Source of the DNA: Burkholderiales bacterium
GTDB taxonomy: Bacteria; Pseudomonadota; Gammaproteobacteria; Burkholderiales; Casimicrobiaceae
Direction of reading: 5' to 3'
DNA length: 64,000 bases
Assembly: GCA_905339295.1 (NCBI GenBank)
Contig: CAJPFI010000005.1
Coordinates: 1 to 64,000, forward strand
This document shows positions 18,675 to 26,326 of this stretch, in pieces. Position numbers and translations under genes: made by a program. The notes below the pieces were generated by a model that had not been told where the DNA came from, did no database searches, and worked only from the letters and a program-made list of their open reading frames with translations. Each line of letters opens with the position of its first letter. Position 1 is the first letter of the stretch.

Positions 18675-19307
18675 TCACTGGCTCGCGGCGGTCGACAGGG
18701 CCGGCGGCGCGACCGGCAGCGGCACCTGGTTGCGGATCGGCGGAATCGTGCGCAGGAACGCGTAGATCGCTTCGAGGTCCTCGTCGGTGAAGTGCTTGTA
18801 CATCGGAATCGGCATCGGCGGCAGGATCGGGCGGCCGCGACCGAGGTGCCGGCCGGTGCGAATCGTGTCCTTGAAGTTGCGGAACGACCAGCGACCCAGC
18901 CCGGTCTCCGCATCCGGCGTGAGATTGGCGGTGAACGAGACGCCCCAGGGCCCCGACCACGCCGTGCTGGTCGCCGCGGCCGTCACCTGCCACGGGCCGT
19001 CGGGAAGGCGGGGGGCGGGCGGCATCGCCAGGCTTTCGGGATGGCCGGAGAGCATCCGGCTCATGTCGGGTTCCGGCCCGTTCGATCCCAGCTTCAACGG
19101 CGTGTGGCAGTCGTTGCAGCCGGCGACCGTCACCAGGTACTTGCCGCGCGCGACCTTGGTCGTCGCCGCGGACGCGGTGTCCTGCGTCGCGCCGGAGGGC
19201 GCGGCATCGTCCGCGCGCGCAGCCGGTGCCTGTGCCGCGGACAGCGCCGGCACGGCGAGGGCGGACGCCAGGACGATGGCACGGAGGAATGCGATCGTTC
19301 GTTTCAT
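18675..19307 (-). CDS. Periplasmic c-type cytochrome
   Basis: The 210-residue precursor has a signal peptide (FLRAIVLASALAVPALSAAQA) and one haem-binding CNDCH motif at about residues 64-68. A methionine-rich PILPPMPIPMYKH segment near residue 170 may supply the axial ligand. The sequence CNDCHTPLK is typical of small monohaem cytochromes that accept electrons from periplasmic dehydrogenases. Its ATG overlaps the stop of the upstream gene in an ATGA, so the two are translationally coupled and probably work together. Confidence 0.88.
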   Translation of the reverse strand: MKRTIAFLRAIVLASALAVPALSAAQAPAARADDAAPSGATQDTASAATTKVARGKYLVTVAGCNDCHTPLKLGSNGPEPDMSRMLSGHPESLAMPPAPRLPDGPWQVTAAATSTAWSGPWGVSFTANLTPDAETGLGRWSFRNFKDTIRTGRHLGRGRPILPPMPIPMYKHFTDEDLEAIYAFLRTIPPIRNQVPLPVAPPALSTAASQ

Positions 19308-20401
19308 GGTGCGGTCTCCTTGGTGGGTTCGAGGCTGTTGATCCAGCGTTCGACGAGGGACAGTCCCTCGTCGTCCGGAATTCGCGTGCCCAGCGGCGGC
19401 ATCTGCACCTGCGGATCGCGTGAGCGCATGCGCGTCGCGATCACGCTGGCCCGCGCGCTGCCGGGCGCGACGACGCGGGCGCCGGTCGCATGGCCGGCGG
19501 CGGGGTAGAGGCTCGCTCGTCCGATCATCGAGCGCAGCACTCGGTCGGTGGCGGCGGCGTCGCCGATGTCCTGCGCAAGCAGCAGGTCCACCGGCGGCGC
19601 CGAGTCGGTCCCGCTGTGGCAGTGGCCGCAGTTGCCGTGCAGGTAGCCTAGCGCCGCGCGCGCAGTGGCCGAGGAGGCCGCGATGCGCGGCGGGCGTTCG
19701 GTCAGCGAGGCCGGAAGGTTTCGCACGAGGCCCCGTGCGACGAGGCTGCGCAGGTCGACGTCGGCGGGACCGGCGGCGGTGCCGTGCACCGCACCGGGAT
19801 CGCGGTCGGGCGAGAGCTGCAGCGCGCCGAAACCGAGCACCGGCACGCGCGCCCCTTCGTGGCATGCGCGACAGTCGGCCTGCGCGGGAATGTCGTAGCG
19901 ACCTTCCGGCGCGCCGGCCGCGCGGAGGCCGGTGCGGCCACCTTCCGGCGCCAGAACGGCGTCGGTGCCGTCCTCGTTCCAGACATAGGCGGCGTAGCGC
20001 CAGGAACCGTCCCGCAGTCGCTCGATGTAGCGCGTCTCCACCGCCCGGGCGTGCGCGAATTCCTTCCACAGCCGCGTGCCGGGTGGAAACTCCCACGCCT
20101 CGGGCCGCGCGGCGTCGATGAACGTGCCCGGAGGCAGGTAGATCCAGCGGCGCTTGGCGGCGCCGTCGGACCAAAGCGCGTATTGCGGCGAGAAAGGCAG
20201 GTTCTCCGGACGCACCCGCGACATCGACCCGTCGACATACAGTCCCGTGTCGCGCAGCGTTGGCGGGAGCGGGGCAGTCGACGCGGTGAAGTCGCCGGCC
20301 CAGGCCGGAAGGACCAGCGCGGCGAGGCCGGCGACGAGCCGCAGCGCGGCAGCGAGGCGACGCCGTCGCGCGCGTGTCGAATGTGTCGCCTGCACGTCCA
20401 T
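19304..20401 (-). CDS. Secreted di-haem protein of the SO_2930/HNE_0200-like type
   Basis: The 365-residue precursor has a signal peptide ending in LPAWA. The first part (residues 60-140) is a beta-rich domain with YALWSDGAAKRRWIYLPPGT and RYIERLRDGSWRYAAYVWNEDG. The second holds two haem motifs, CRACH at 177-181 and CGHCH at 258-262, followed by MPPLGTRIPDDEG. This arrangement matches a family of exported di-haem proteins whose function is not established. It is coupled by ATGA overlap to the monohaem cytochrome and preceded by the 11-bp direct repeats at 20466-20504. Confidence 0.8.
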   Translation of the reverse strand: MDVQATHSTRARRRRLAAALRLVAGLAALVLPAWAGDFTASTAPLPPTLRDTGLYVDGSMSRVRPENLPFSPQYALWSDGAAKRRWIYLPPGTFIDAARPEAWEFPPGTRLWKEFAHARAVETRYIERLRDGSWRYAAYVWNEDGTDAVLAPEGGRTGLRAAGAPEGRYDIPAQADCRACHEGARVPVLGFGALQLSPDRDPGAVHGTAAGPADVDLRSLVARGLVRNLPASLTERPPRIAASSATARAALGYLHGNCGHCHSGTDSAPPVDLLLAQDIGDAAATDRVLRSMIGRASLYPAAGHATGARVVAPGSARASVIATRMRSRDPQVQMPPLGTRIPDDEGLSLVERWINSLEPTKETAP

Positions 20402-20465
20402 GTGAGCTGCCCCGGGAGCCGTGGTTCGATCGGCTCGCAGCTTAGGAGCGTGGGCGGGGAGGCGC

Positions 20466-20504
20466 TGCTAAATCTTTGCTAAGGGTTTGCTAAAAGTTTC
20501 TTAG
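20466..20504 (-). promoter_or_regulatory. Three exact TTAGCA direct repeats with 11-bp period, candidate OmpR/PhoB-type operator
   Basis: On the plus strand TGCTAA occurs at 20466, 20477 and 20488, each exactly 11 bp apart, with a degenerate fourth copy at 20499 that overlaps the stop codon of the upstream gene. On the minus strand, the direction of the cytochrome genes, this reads TTAGCA repeated. Head-to-tail half-sites with an 11-bp period are the usual binding pattern of OmpR-family response regulators. The block lies 65-103 nt before the di-haem start codon. Confidence 0.6.
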
Positions 20505-21853
20505 GCGGCGGTGGGGCGCGCCATGTCGACCAGTTTCAGAGGGCGGCCGACCTTGAGCCGGAAGCGCCCGCGCCCGGTCTTCTCGATCGCCATGAAATCG
20601 CAGCGCTCGGCGAGGCGCCGCGCCAGCAGGATCAGCCGGGCCTCGAGGTTGTCGGCGACGTCGGGCAGGTGGAGCGACGGATCAAGGCGCAGCTCCCGGT
20701 TGGTGAAATCCGCGCGTCCCGAGCGCAAGTGGTCCGAGAGCAGCTTCCAGAGGATGGCGCCGGCCACACCTTTGATCAGGTAGTCGTCGTCGATGAAGAC
20801 GCTGTCGTCGGCGACGTAGCGGCGAACCGTGACCGCGGCGCCGGCGGACGCCTGGGGCGCGGCAGGCTCGCGCGCGGGGTCCTCGGCGTCCTCGGCCTGC
20901 CGCAGCAGCTGCATCGACGTGCCGAGCTGGGCCGCGAACGCGACCATCGCGTCCTCGTCGTCGTAGGTGTAGCGGCGGTCCTCGGGACTCTCCACGTACA
21001 GCACGCCGGCGAGCCGGCCCGCCGCGAGGACCGGAACGGCGAGCTGGCTGTGCGCCTCGGGAAGACCCGGAAACGGGATCTCGCGCTGCAACTGGTCGGC
21101 GAGTCCTGCCGCGGCGGTGGTTTCGCGCTGCGTGCGGCCATAGGCGTACTCGGACGTCATGTGGGCGATGCGGATCGGCGCGCCATGCTCGGCGGCGACG
21201 CCGATCACGCCGTGGCCCAGCGCGATCTCCGAGCCGACGCCGGACGCCGGGTATCCTCTCGACGCGACCGTGTACAGGCGCTGCTGCTTCTCGTCCAGCA
21301 TCAGCATCATCGCGTGACGTATCCCGAACTGCTCCTCCAGCGCCGCGAGCGTCTCGTCGAACAGCGCGGCGAGGTCGCCGCAGGCATTGAGCCGGGCGCA
21401 GGTCGCGCGGAGCGCCGCCAGCAGGTTGCGCCGCGGTCCGGCCGTGGTCACCGCCGGGCCGGGAATCGCCTCGATGCGAAGCACGCGGTAGATGTCGGCG
21501 CCTCGCAGCTTGAACACGCCGGCCATGCCGCTGTGCGAGGCGATGCCCGCGAGCTTGGCCTTCATGCGCTGGAACAGCACGCCGTCGGATTCGGTGCGCA
21601 GGTAGCGCAGGAACAGCCGGTACGTCGCGGCCGATTCGGGATGGGCGACGACGGCCGTGGCCTGCGGATTGGCCAGGATGTTCTCGCGCGTCTTGTTGAA
21701 GAACTGGAACGAGAGCGCGACGTGCTGCGGGTCCACGTAGTCCACCTGCGACACGTAGGTGACGTTGGGCGTGCCGTCCTGCGCGCAGGTCGCGATCGTG
21801 CTGGGCACGCTGCCTTCCAGGCACTCGCGGATGGCGTCCAGCGTGAGCGTCAT
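20501..21853 (-). CDS. PNPOx-like / GAF protein with C-terminal winged-helix-like domain
   Basis: The 450-residue cytosolic protein has three parts. Residues 1-145 form a pyridoxamine-phosphate-oxidase-type split barrel (STIATCAQDGTPNVTYVSQV). Residues 165-310 form a GAF sensor domain (RHAMMLMLDEKQQRLYTVAS, LAVPVLAAGRLAGVLYVES). The last 100 residues (ILWKLLSDHL, FTNRELRLD, GRGRFRLKV) resemble a winged-helix or cyclase-associated regulatory domain. It is probably a flavin- or ligand-responsive regulator. Its ATG overlaps the stop of the small PNPOx gene upstream (ATGA), and the cytochrome operon follows it, so it may control that operon. Confidence 0.75.
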   Translation of the reverse strand: MTLTLDAIRECLEGSVPSTIATCAQDGTPNVTYVSQVDYVDPQHVALSFQFFNKTRENILANPQATAVVAHPESAATYRLFLRYLRTESDGVLFQRMKAKLAGIASHSGMAGVFKLRGADIYRVLRIEAIPGPAVTTAGPRRNLLAALRATCARLNACGDLAALFDETLAALEEQFGIRHAMMLMLDEKQQRLYTVASRGYPASGVGSEIALGHGVIGVAAEHGAPIRIAHMTSEYAYGRTQRETTAAAGLADQLQREIPFPGLPEAHSQLAVPVLAAGRLAGVLYVESPEDRRYTYDDEDAMVAFAAQLGTSMQLLRQAEDAEDPAREPAAPQASAGAAVTVRRYVADDSVFIDDDYLIKGVAGAILWKLLSDHLRSGRADFTNRELRLDPSLHLPDVADNLEARLILLARRLAERCDFMAIEKTGRGRFRLKVGRPLKLVDMARPTAA

Positions 21854-22344
21854 GCGACGCGCTCCCCGGCGCGCGGCCCCGGCGTCTGGCTGAAGATCTC
21901 GAGCGGCGTGAAGCTGACGGCGACGAGATCGTCCGGAGCGTATCCCAGCAGCGCCCTCGTCCATTCCGCGGAATAGCCCAGCGGCGCCAGTTCGCGGTGA
22001 AAGCCATCCGCCTGCCGGGACAGCGCCGCCGCGTCGACCGATGCCGGCGGCTGCGCCACGGCGTCCCTGGCCTTGATCTGCAGCGTGCGATGCGTGCTCG
22101 GCTGGCAGAACACGACGGCCAGCGCGCGGCTGCGCGCAATGTCCTCGAGCAACGCGGCGCACTGGGACCTGCGCAGCAGCATCGTGACCCGCCGGCGGTC
22201 CGACGAGACGCTGCAGCCCACGGCGCGCGCCTGCGAGGGCAGGCGCTGCGCGCTGCTCGAGGCCACGACCATCGCGACCCCGCCCTGGATGAACTGCGCC
22301 TGCACCGCCGAGAGCGGCGACGCGGCCGCGGCGGATGATTCCAT
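21850..22344 (-). CDS. Small pyridoxamine-5'-phosphate-oxidase-family protein
   Basis: The 164-residue protein has the flavin split-barrel pattern IQGGVAMVVASSSAQRLPSQ and VTMLLRRSQCAALLEDI, so it probably binds FMN or a related ligand. It lacks the features of true PdxH. The C-terminal part (EWTRALLGYAPDDLVAVSFTPLEIFSQTPG) resembles the substrate-side region of small flavin reductase-like proteins. It is the first gene of a two-gene coupled unit with the PNPOx-GAF protein, and the two may form a sensory complex. The actual reaction, if any, is unknown. Confidence 0.7.
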   Translation of the reverse strand: MESSAAAASPLSAVQAQFIQGGVAMVVASSSAQRLPSQARAVGCSVSSDRRRVTMLLRRSQCAALLEDIARSRALAVVFCQPSTHRTLQIKARDAVAQPPASVDAAALSRQADGFHRELAPLGYSAEWTRALLGYAPDDLVAVSFTPLEIFSQTPGPRAGERVA

Positions 22345-22424
22345 GGCCCCCCCCTACCCGCCGAGCTCCGTCGTCGGACGGAACGTCCCGATCATGAGGT
22401 GTGGCGCGGCTCCCGCACGCGGTG

Positions 22425-22967
22425 TCAGCGACCGCCGCGCTGCAGGATCTCGAGTGCCCGGTTGACGATGTCGTCGCTGTTGCCCGGCAGCGCGCCCTGC
22501 GGCGTCATGCGGTCGACCACCTCCGGCAGCGCCGAGGCGACCTCGTCGGCCGCCTGGCCGCGCGACATGCCGAGCTGCTCGGCGATCCTGTCGAGCTGCC
22601 CGGATCCCAGTACCTGCGACAGGATGTCGCCGTTGATCGGCATGTTGTGGTCGGACTTGACCCACGAATCCGCCTGCTCGCCGTAGCCGGCTTTCTGGAA
22701 CTGCGACAGCAATCCGCCGAGTCCCCCGTTCTGCTGCAGCAATTGCAGCAGGATGGCGACGAGCCCACCCTGGCCGCCTGCGCCCATGCCGCTGCCGGCG
22801 CCGTCGCCGAGCCCGCCCAGGATCTGCTCGAGGCCTCCGCCGGGCATGCCCGGCATGCCGGGCGACCGGTCGATCCCGCCCATTCCCGGCAGTCCGCCGT
22901 CGTTCTGTCGTTCCTGTCCCATCGCGCCGCCGAGCACCTGGCCGAGCAAACCGTCGAGCAGACCCAT
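22425..22967 (-). CDS. YidB-family protein (DUF937)
   Basis: The 180-residue protein begins MGLLDGLLGQVLGGAMGQ and contains a glycine/methionine-rich linker (PGMGGIDRSPGMPGMPGGG). It then has a helical domain with SWVKSDHNMPINGDILSQVL and RIAEQLGMSRGQAADEVASAL, which is the YidB/DUF937 core. The family function is not established. A GGAGGAT ribosome site precedes the ATG at 22967. It is alone on its strand, after an 80-nt gap from the small PNPOx gene. Confidence 0.88.
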   Translation of the reverse strand: MGLLDGLLGQVLGGAMGQERQNDGGLPGMGGIDRSPGMPGMPGGGLEQILGGLGDGAGSGMGAGGQGGLVAILLQLLQQNGGLGGLLSQFQKAGYGEQADSWVKSDHNMPINGDILSQVLGSGQLDRIAEQLGMSRGQAADEVASALPEVVDRMTPQGALPGNSDDIVNRALEILQRGGR

Positions 22968-23086
22968 CGCATCCTCCTCCGTCCCGATCATCGCGAACGG
23001 TGTCCGCGATGGTTCCCATTCTGCGCGTCCGCGCGCAACGCGTGCAACGCCCGACCCGACCGCCCTGCGGGGGGCGCCCGACGGGC

Positions 23087-23731
23087 TCAACGCTCCCGCG
23101 TCGGGACGAGCTCGGCGATCGCCTGCTCGAGACGCCCGACGCGCGCTTCGAGTGCGGCGAGGCGATCGTCGCTCGCGACCGCACCCGCGCGCGGCGGCGT
23201 GGCCGGGGCCGCGGCCGTCGCGTGCTCGGGCGCGCCGCACAGCAGGTGCATCCAGCGATGCTCGCGCGCGCCCGGCGCGCGCGGCAGTTCGGCGACGAGC
23301 GCGCCGGCCGGACGCTCCGCGAGCTCGGCGAGGTACGCCTCGAGCGACGAGCTGTCGGCGAAGCGGTGCAGTCGCTCGGCGTTGATCCGCAGCTCGCCGG
23401 GCGTCTGCGGGCCGCGCAGCATCAGCGTCGCGACGAGCGCCGCCGACTCGGCGGGGATGCCGAGCACGCGCGGCAGGTTGTGCGCATAGCGCATCACGCG
23501 GCCGCCCGACGACTCGACCACCAGCGACAGCGGGCGCAACCCGTCGAGCACGGCCTGCACGTCGGCGTCGGAGGCATCCATCAGCGGCGATCGGCAGGTC
23601 TTCTGGTTGCAGCCGGCGACGAGCGCGTTGAGCGACAGCGGGTAGGTGTCCGGCACCGTGCGCTCCTTCTCGACGAGCACCCCCAGCACGCGGGATTCGA
23701 GCGGGGTGAGCGTGCGCAGGGCGTCCGGCAT
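23087..23731 (-). CDS. YceH-family protein (DUF480)
   Basis: This 214-residue protein starts with LTPLESRVLGVLVEKERTVPDTYPLSLN and continues NQKTCRSPLMDASDADV, the clear YceH signature. It has two winged-helix-like domains in known members, followed here by a C-terminal coiled-coil (ALEARVGRLEQAIAEL). The molecular function is not established. Start at 23731 gives the normal family N-terminus. It is divergent from the NYN-domain gene, with 144 nt between them. Confidence 0.92.
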   Translation of the reverse strand: MPDALRTLTPLESRVLGVLVEKERTVPDTYPLSLNALVAGCNQKTCRSPLMDASDADVQAVLDGLRPLSLVVESSGGRVMRYAHNLPRVLGIPAESAALVATLMLRGPQTPGELRINAERLHRFADSSSLEAYLAELAERPAGALVAELPRAPGAREHRWMHLLCGAPEHATAAAPATPPRAGAVASDDRLAALEARVGRLEQAIAELVPTRER

Positions 23732-23875
23732 GTGCGGTCGAGGGCTGAGGGGCGAGGCGTGAGTGTAGCGCGCGCGGCGACTCCGGGTGTCGCGTAGGCG
23801 CCGCGTACCCGGACTGCCGGTACGGGGCACCCGGGGTGGTATCGTGGCTGTTTCGCCGAAGGACGAGAGGCCCCG

Positions 23876-24757
23876 ATGCCCCGCGAAAGCGACGTGACCA
23901 ACATGGCGGTGTTCTGCGACTTCGAGAATGTCGCGCTAGGCGTGCGCGACGCCAACTACGAGAAGTTCGACATCAAGAAGGTGCTCGAGCGCCTGCTGCT
24001 CAAGGGGTCGATCGTCGTCAAGAAGGCGTACTGCGACTGGGAACGCTACAAGGCGTTCAAGGCGCCGATGCACGAGGCGTCCTTCGAGCTGATCGAGATC
24101 CCGCACGTGCGCCAGTCGGGCAAGAACTCCGCCGACATCCGCATGGTCGTCGACGCGCTCGACCTCTGCTACACCAAGGCGCACGTCGACACGTTCGTGA
24201 TCATCAGCGGCGACTCCGACTTCTCGCCGCTGGTGTCGAAGCTGCGCGAGAACGCGAAGACCGTGATCGGCGTCGGCGTCAAGAACTCGACCTCGGATCT
24301 CCTGATCGCGAACTGCGACGAGTTCATCTACTACGACGACCTCGTTCGCGAGCAGAAGAAGCGCGCGGCGAAGAAGACGACGGCGAAGCCGAAGGCCGAG
24401 GCGAAGCCGGGCGGCGCCGCGAAGAGGCCCGCCCGGGGCCATGCGCCCGCGGCCGACGCCGTGGCCGAGCCCCCGGCCGCGCCGAAGGGCGAGGACGAGC
24501 GTCGCGCCGAGGCGATCGAACTGATCGTCGGCACGGTCGAGGCTCTCGCCACCGAGCGCGGCGGCGAGGACAAGGTGTGGGGCTCGATGGTCAAGCAGGC
24601 GCTGAAGCGCGTGCGGCCCGGATTCGCCGAGTCGTACTACGGCTTCCGCTCGTTCAACGCGATGCTCGAGGCGGCGCGCGACGCCGGGGCGCTCGCGCTC
24701 GAGCGCGACGAGAAGTCCGGCGGCTACGTCGTCCGCCTCGCGGGCGGCGACGAGTGA
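23876..24757 (+). CDS. NYN-domain (LabA/DUF88-type) protein with C-terminal OST-HTH/LOTUS domain
   Basis: The 293-residue protein has an N-terminal PIN-like NYN domain (residues 10-155) with the acidic active-site residues in FCDFENVALG, KNSADIRMVVDALD and ISGDSDFSPLV. These suggest a metal-dependent ribonuclease. A lysine/alanine-rich linker (about 160-210) leads to a C-terminal LOTUS-like domain (WGSMVKQALKRVRPGFAESYYGFRSFNAMLEA) likely to bind RNA. LabA-type proteins are linked to RNA metabolism, but their targets are mostly unknown. It precedes the AmmeMemoRadiSam genes by 175 nt on the same strand. Confidence 0.9.
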   Translation: MPRESDVTNMAVFCDFENVALGVRDANYEKFDIKKVLERLLLKGSIVVKKAYCDWERYKAFKAPMHEASFELIEIPHVRQSGKNSADIRMVVDALDLCYTKAHVDTFVIISGDSDFSPLVSKLRENAKTVIGVGVKNSTSDLLIANCDEFIYYDDLVREQKKRAAKKTTAKPKAEAKPGGAAKRPARGHAPAADAVAEPPAAPKGEDERRAEAIELIVGTVEALATERGGEDKVWGSMVKQALKRVRPGFAESYYGFRSFNAMLEAARDAGALALERDEKSGGYVVRLAGGDE

Positions 24758-24758
24758 C

Positions 24759-24797
24759 ACGGGTGTCAGGCACCGGGGAGGACAGCAGTCTTCCCGG
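24759..24797. repeat. Intergenic GGTGTCAGGCACC palindrome and hairpin
   Basis: Directly after the NYN stop codon lies GGTGTCAGGCACC (self-complementary GGTG/CACC arms), followed by an imperfect hairpin formed by CCGGGGAGGAC and GTCTTCCCGG. GGTG-TCAGG-CACC-type elements look like dispersed intergenic repeats. It may act as a weak transcript end for the NYN gene. There is no T-tract. Confidence 0.5.
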
Positions 24798-24932
24798 TTG
24801 ATTCCAGGGGTCTTTGGCCGCACATTGGCATGGATCGCCGAGGATTCGCCGCGGCCGGGCGCCCTCGGCGGGCCACGCCGGGAGCCGGTGGCAGTCGTCC
24901 TCCCGGGCAGGAGAATCCCCGCGAGGTGAGTC

Positions 24933-25742
24933 ATGCGCGATGTACGCCCGGCCGCCGTGGCCGGCACGTTCTACCCGGGCGAGCCGACCGAGCTCGCGGC
25001 GAGTGTTCGCGCATTCGTTGCCGGGGCCCCGGCGTCGCCAGGAAGCGCCAGGGGGCGCCCCAAGGCGCTGATCGTCCCGCACGCCGGCTACGTCTACTCG
25101 GGACCGATCGCGGCCGGCGCGTACGCGCGCCTCGCGGGCCTGCGCGCGTCGATCCGGCGCGTCGTGATCCTCGGCCCCGCGCACCGGGTCGCGGTCCGCG
25201 GGCTTGCGCTGCCGAGCGCACGCGCGTTCGCGACGCCGCTCGGCGAGGTCGAAGTCGACCGCGAGGCGGTCGCCTCGCTGCGCGGGCTCCCGCAGGTCGT
25301 CGAGAACGACGCCGCTCACGCGCTCGAGCACTCGCTCGAGGTGCAGTTGCCGTTCCTGCAATCGATGCTCGACGGCTTCCGCATCGTGCCGCTCGCGGTC
25401 GGCCACGCCTCGGCCGACGATGTCGCGCAGGTGCTCGACCGCCTGTGGGGCGGGCCGGAGACGCTCGTCGTCGTGAGCTCCGACCTGTCGCACTACCACC
25501 GCTACGCCGAGGCACGCGAGATCGACCGCGAAAGCGCGGATCGCATCCTGTCCCTCTCGCGGCCGCTCGATCACGAGCAGGCGTGCGGCGCGACGCCGAT
25601 CAACGGACTGCTGCTGTGCGCGCGCAGGCGCGGACTCGAGCCCGAACTGATCGACCTTCGAAACTCGGGCGACACGGCCGGCGACCGTTCGCGCGTCGTC
25701 GGCTACGCGTCGTTCGTGTTCGGCGAAGGGGCGAGGCCGTGA
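24933..25742 (+). CDS. amrB: AmmeMemoRadiSam system protein B (MEMO1 family)
   Basis: The 269-residue protein starts RPAAVAGTFYPGEP, the hallmark of bacterial MEMO proteins. The family fold is related to LigB extradiol dioxygenases, and the expected metal-site histidines are visible in VPHAGYVYSGPIAAGAY, LGPAHRV, EHSLEVQLPFLQ and SSDLSHYHRY. The cytosolic role is unknown in bacteria, and human MEMO1 binds metal. The gene overlaps the next one by GTGA, and all three Amme/Memo/radical-SAM genes are coupled, implying one pathway. Confidence 0.93.
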   Translation: MRDVRPAAVAGTFYPGEPTELAASVRAFVAGAPASPGSARGRPKALIVPHAGYVYSGPIAAGAYARLAGLRASIRRVVILGPAHRVAVRGLALPSARAFATPLGEVEVDREAVASLRGLPQVVENDAAHALEHSLEVQLPFLQSMLDGFRIVPLAVGHASADDVAQVLDRLWGGPETLVVVSSDLSHYHRYAEAREIDRESADRILSLSRPLDHEQACGATPINGLLLCARRRGLEPELIDLRNSGDTAGDRSRVVGYASFVFGEGARP

Positions 25743-26326
25743 GCGACCGCGAGCTCGGCATCGCGCTCGTCGCCATCGCGCGCGGCGCGATCGGCGGCGC
25801 GTTCGGTCGGCCCGCGTCGCCGGTGCGGGCCCACGCCGCGCTCGACCGGCCGGGCGCGACGTTCGTCACGCTGAAGCAGGAAGGCGAATTGCGCGGATGC
25901 ATCGGCAGCCTCGAGCCCCGCCGGCCGCTCGCGGTCGACGTGCGCGCGAACGCGCTCGCCGCCGCCTTCGACGATCCGCGCTTCGCGCCGCTCGGGATGC
26001 GCGAGGTGGAAATCACGACGGTCGAGGTGTCTCTGCTGTCGCCGGCACGGCGCATCGACGCGGCCAGCGAGGAGGACCTGCTCGCGCGGCTCGAGCCGGG
26101 CGTCGACGGCGTCGTCCTCGAACTGGGGCGCGCGCGGGCGACCTTCCTGCCGCAGGTGTGGGAGTCCCTGCCCGAGCCGCGCGACTTCGTCGGCGCGCTC
26201 AAGCGCAAGGCCGGCCTGCCGGAACATTTCTGGAGCCCGGAGATCCGGGTCTCCCGCTACGCGGTGACCCGGTGGCGGCAGGCCGAATTCGACACGGAAC
26301 TCGCGACAGACGAGGGAATTCGATGA
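25739..26326 (+). CDS. amrA: AmmeMemoRadiSam system protein A (AMMECR1 domain)
   Basis: The 195-residue protein is an AMMECR1-domain protein with the signature LRGCIGSLEPRRPLAVDVRANALAAAF region (residues about 50-77), FAPLGMREVEITTVEVSLLSP and a C-terminal LPQVWESLPEPRDFVGALKRKAG. It starts at a GTG (25739) inside the stop of the MEMO gene and ends in an ATGA overlap with the radical-SAM gene. The biochemical role is unknown. Strict operon conservation with MEMO and a radical-SAM enzyme suggests a joint modification or repair reaction. Confidence 0.93.
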   Translation: MSDRELGIALVAIARGAIGGAFGRPASPVRAHAALDRPGATFVTLKQEGELRGCIGSLEPRRPLAVDVRANALAAAFDDPRFAPLGMREVEITTVEVSLLSPARRIDAASEEDLLARLEPGVDGVVLELGRARATFLPQVWESLPEPRDFVGALKRKAGLPEHFWSPEIRVSRYAVTRWRQAEFDTELATDEGIR

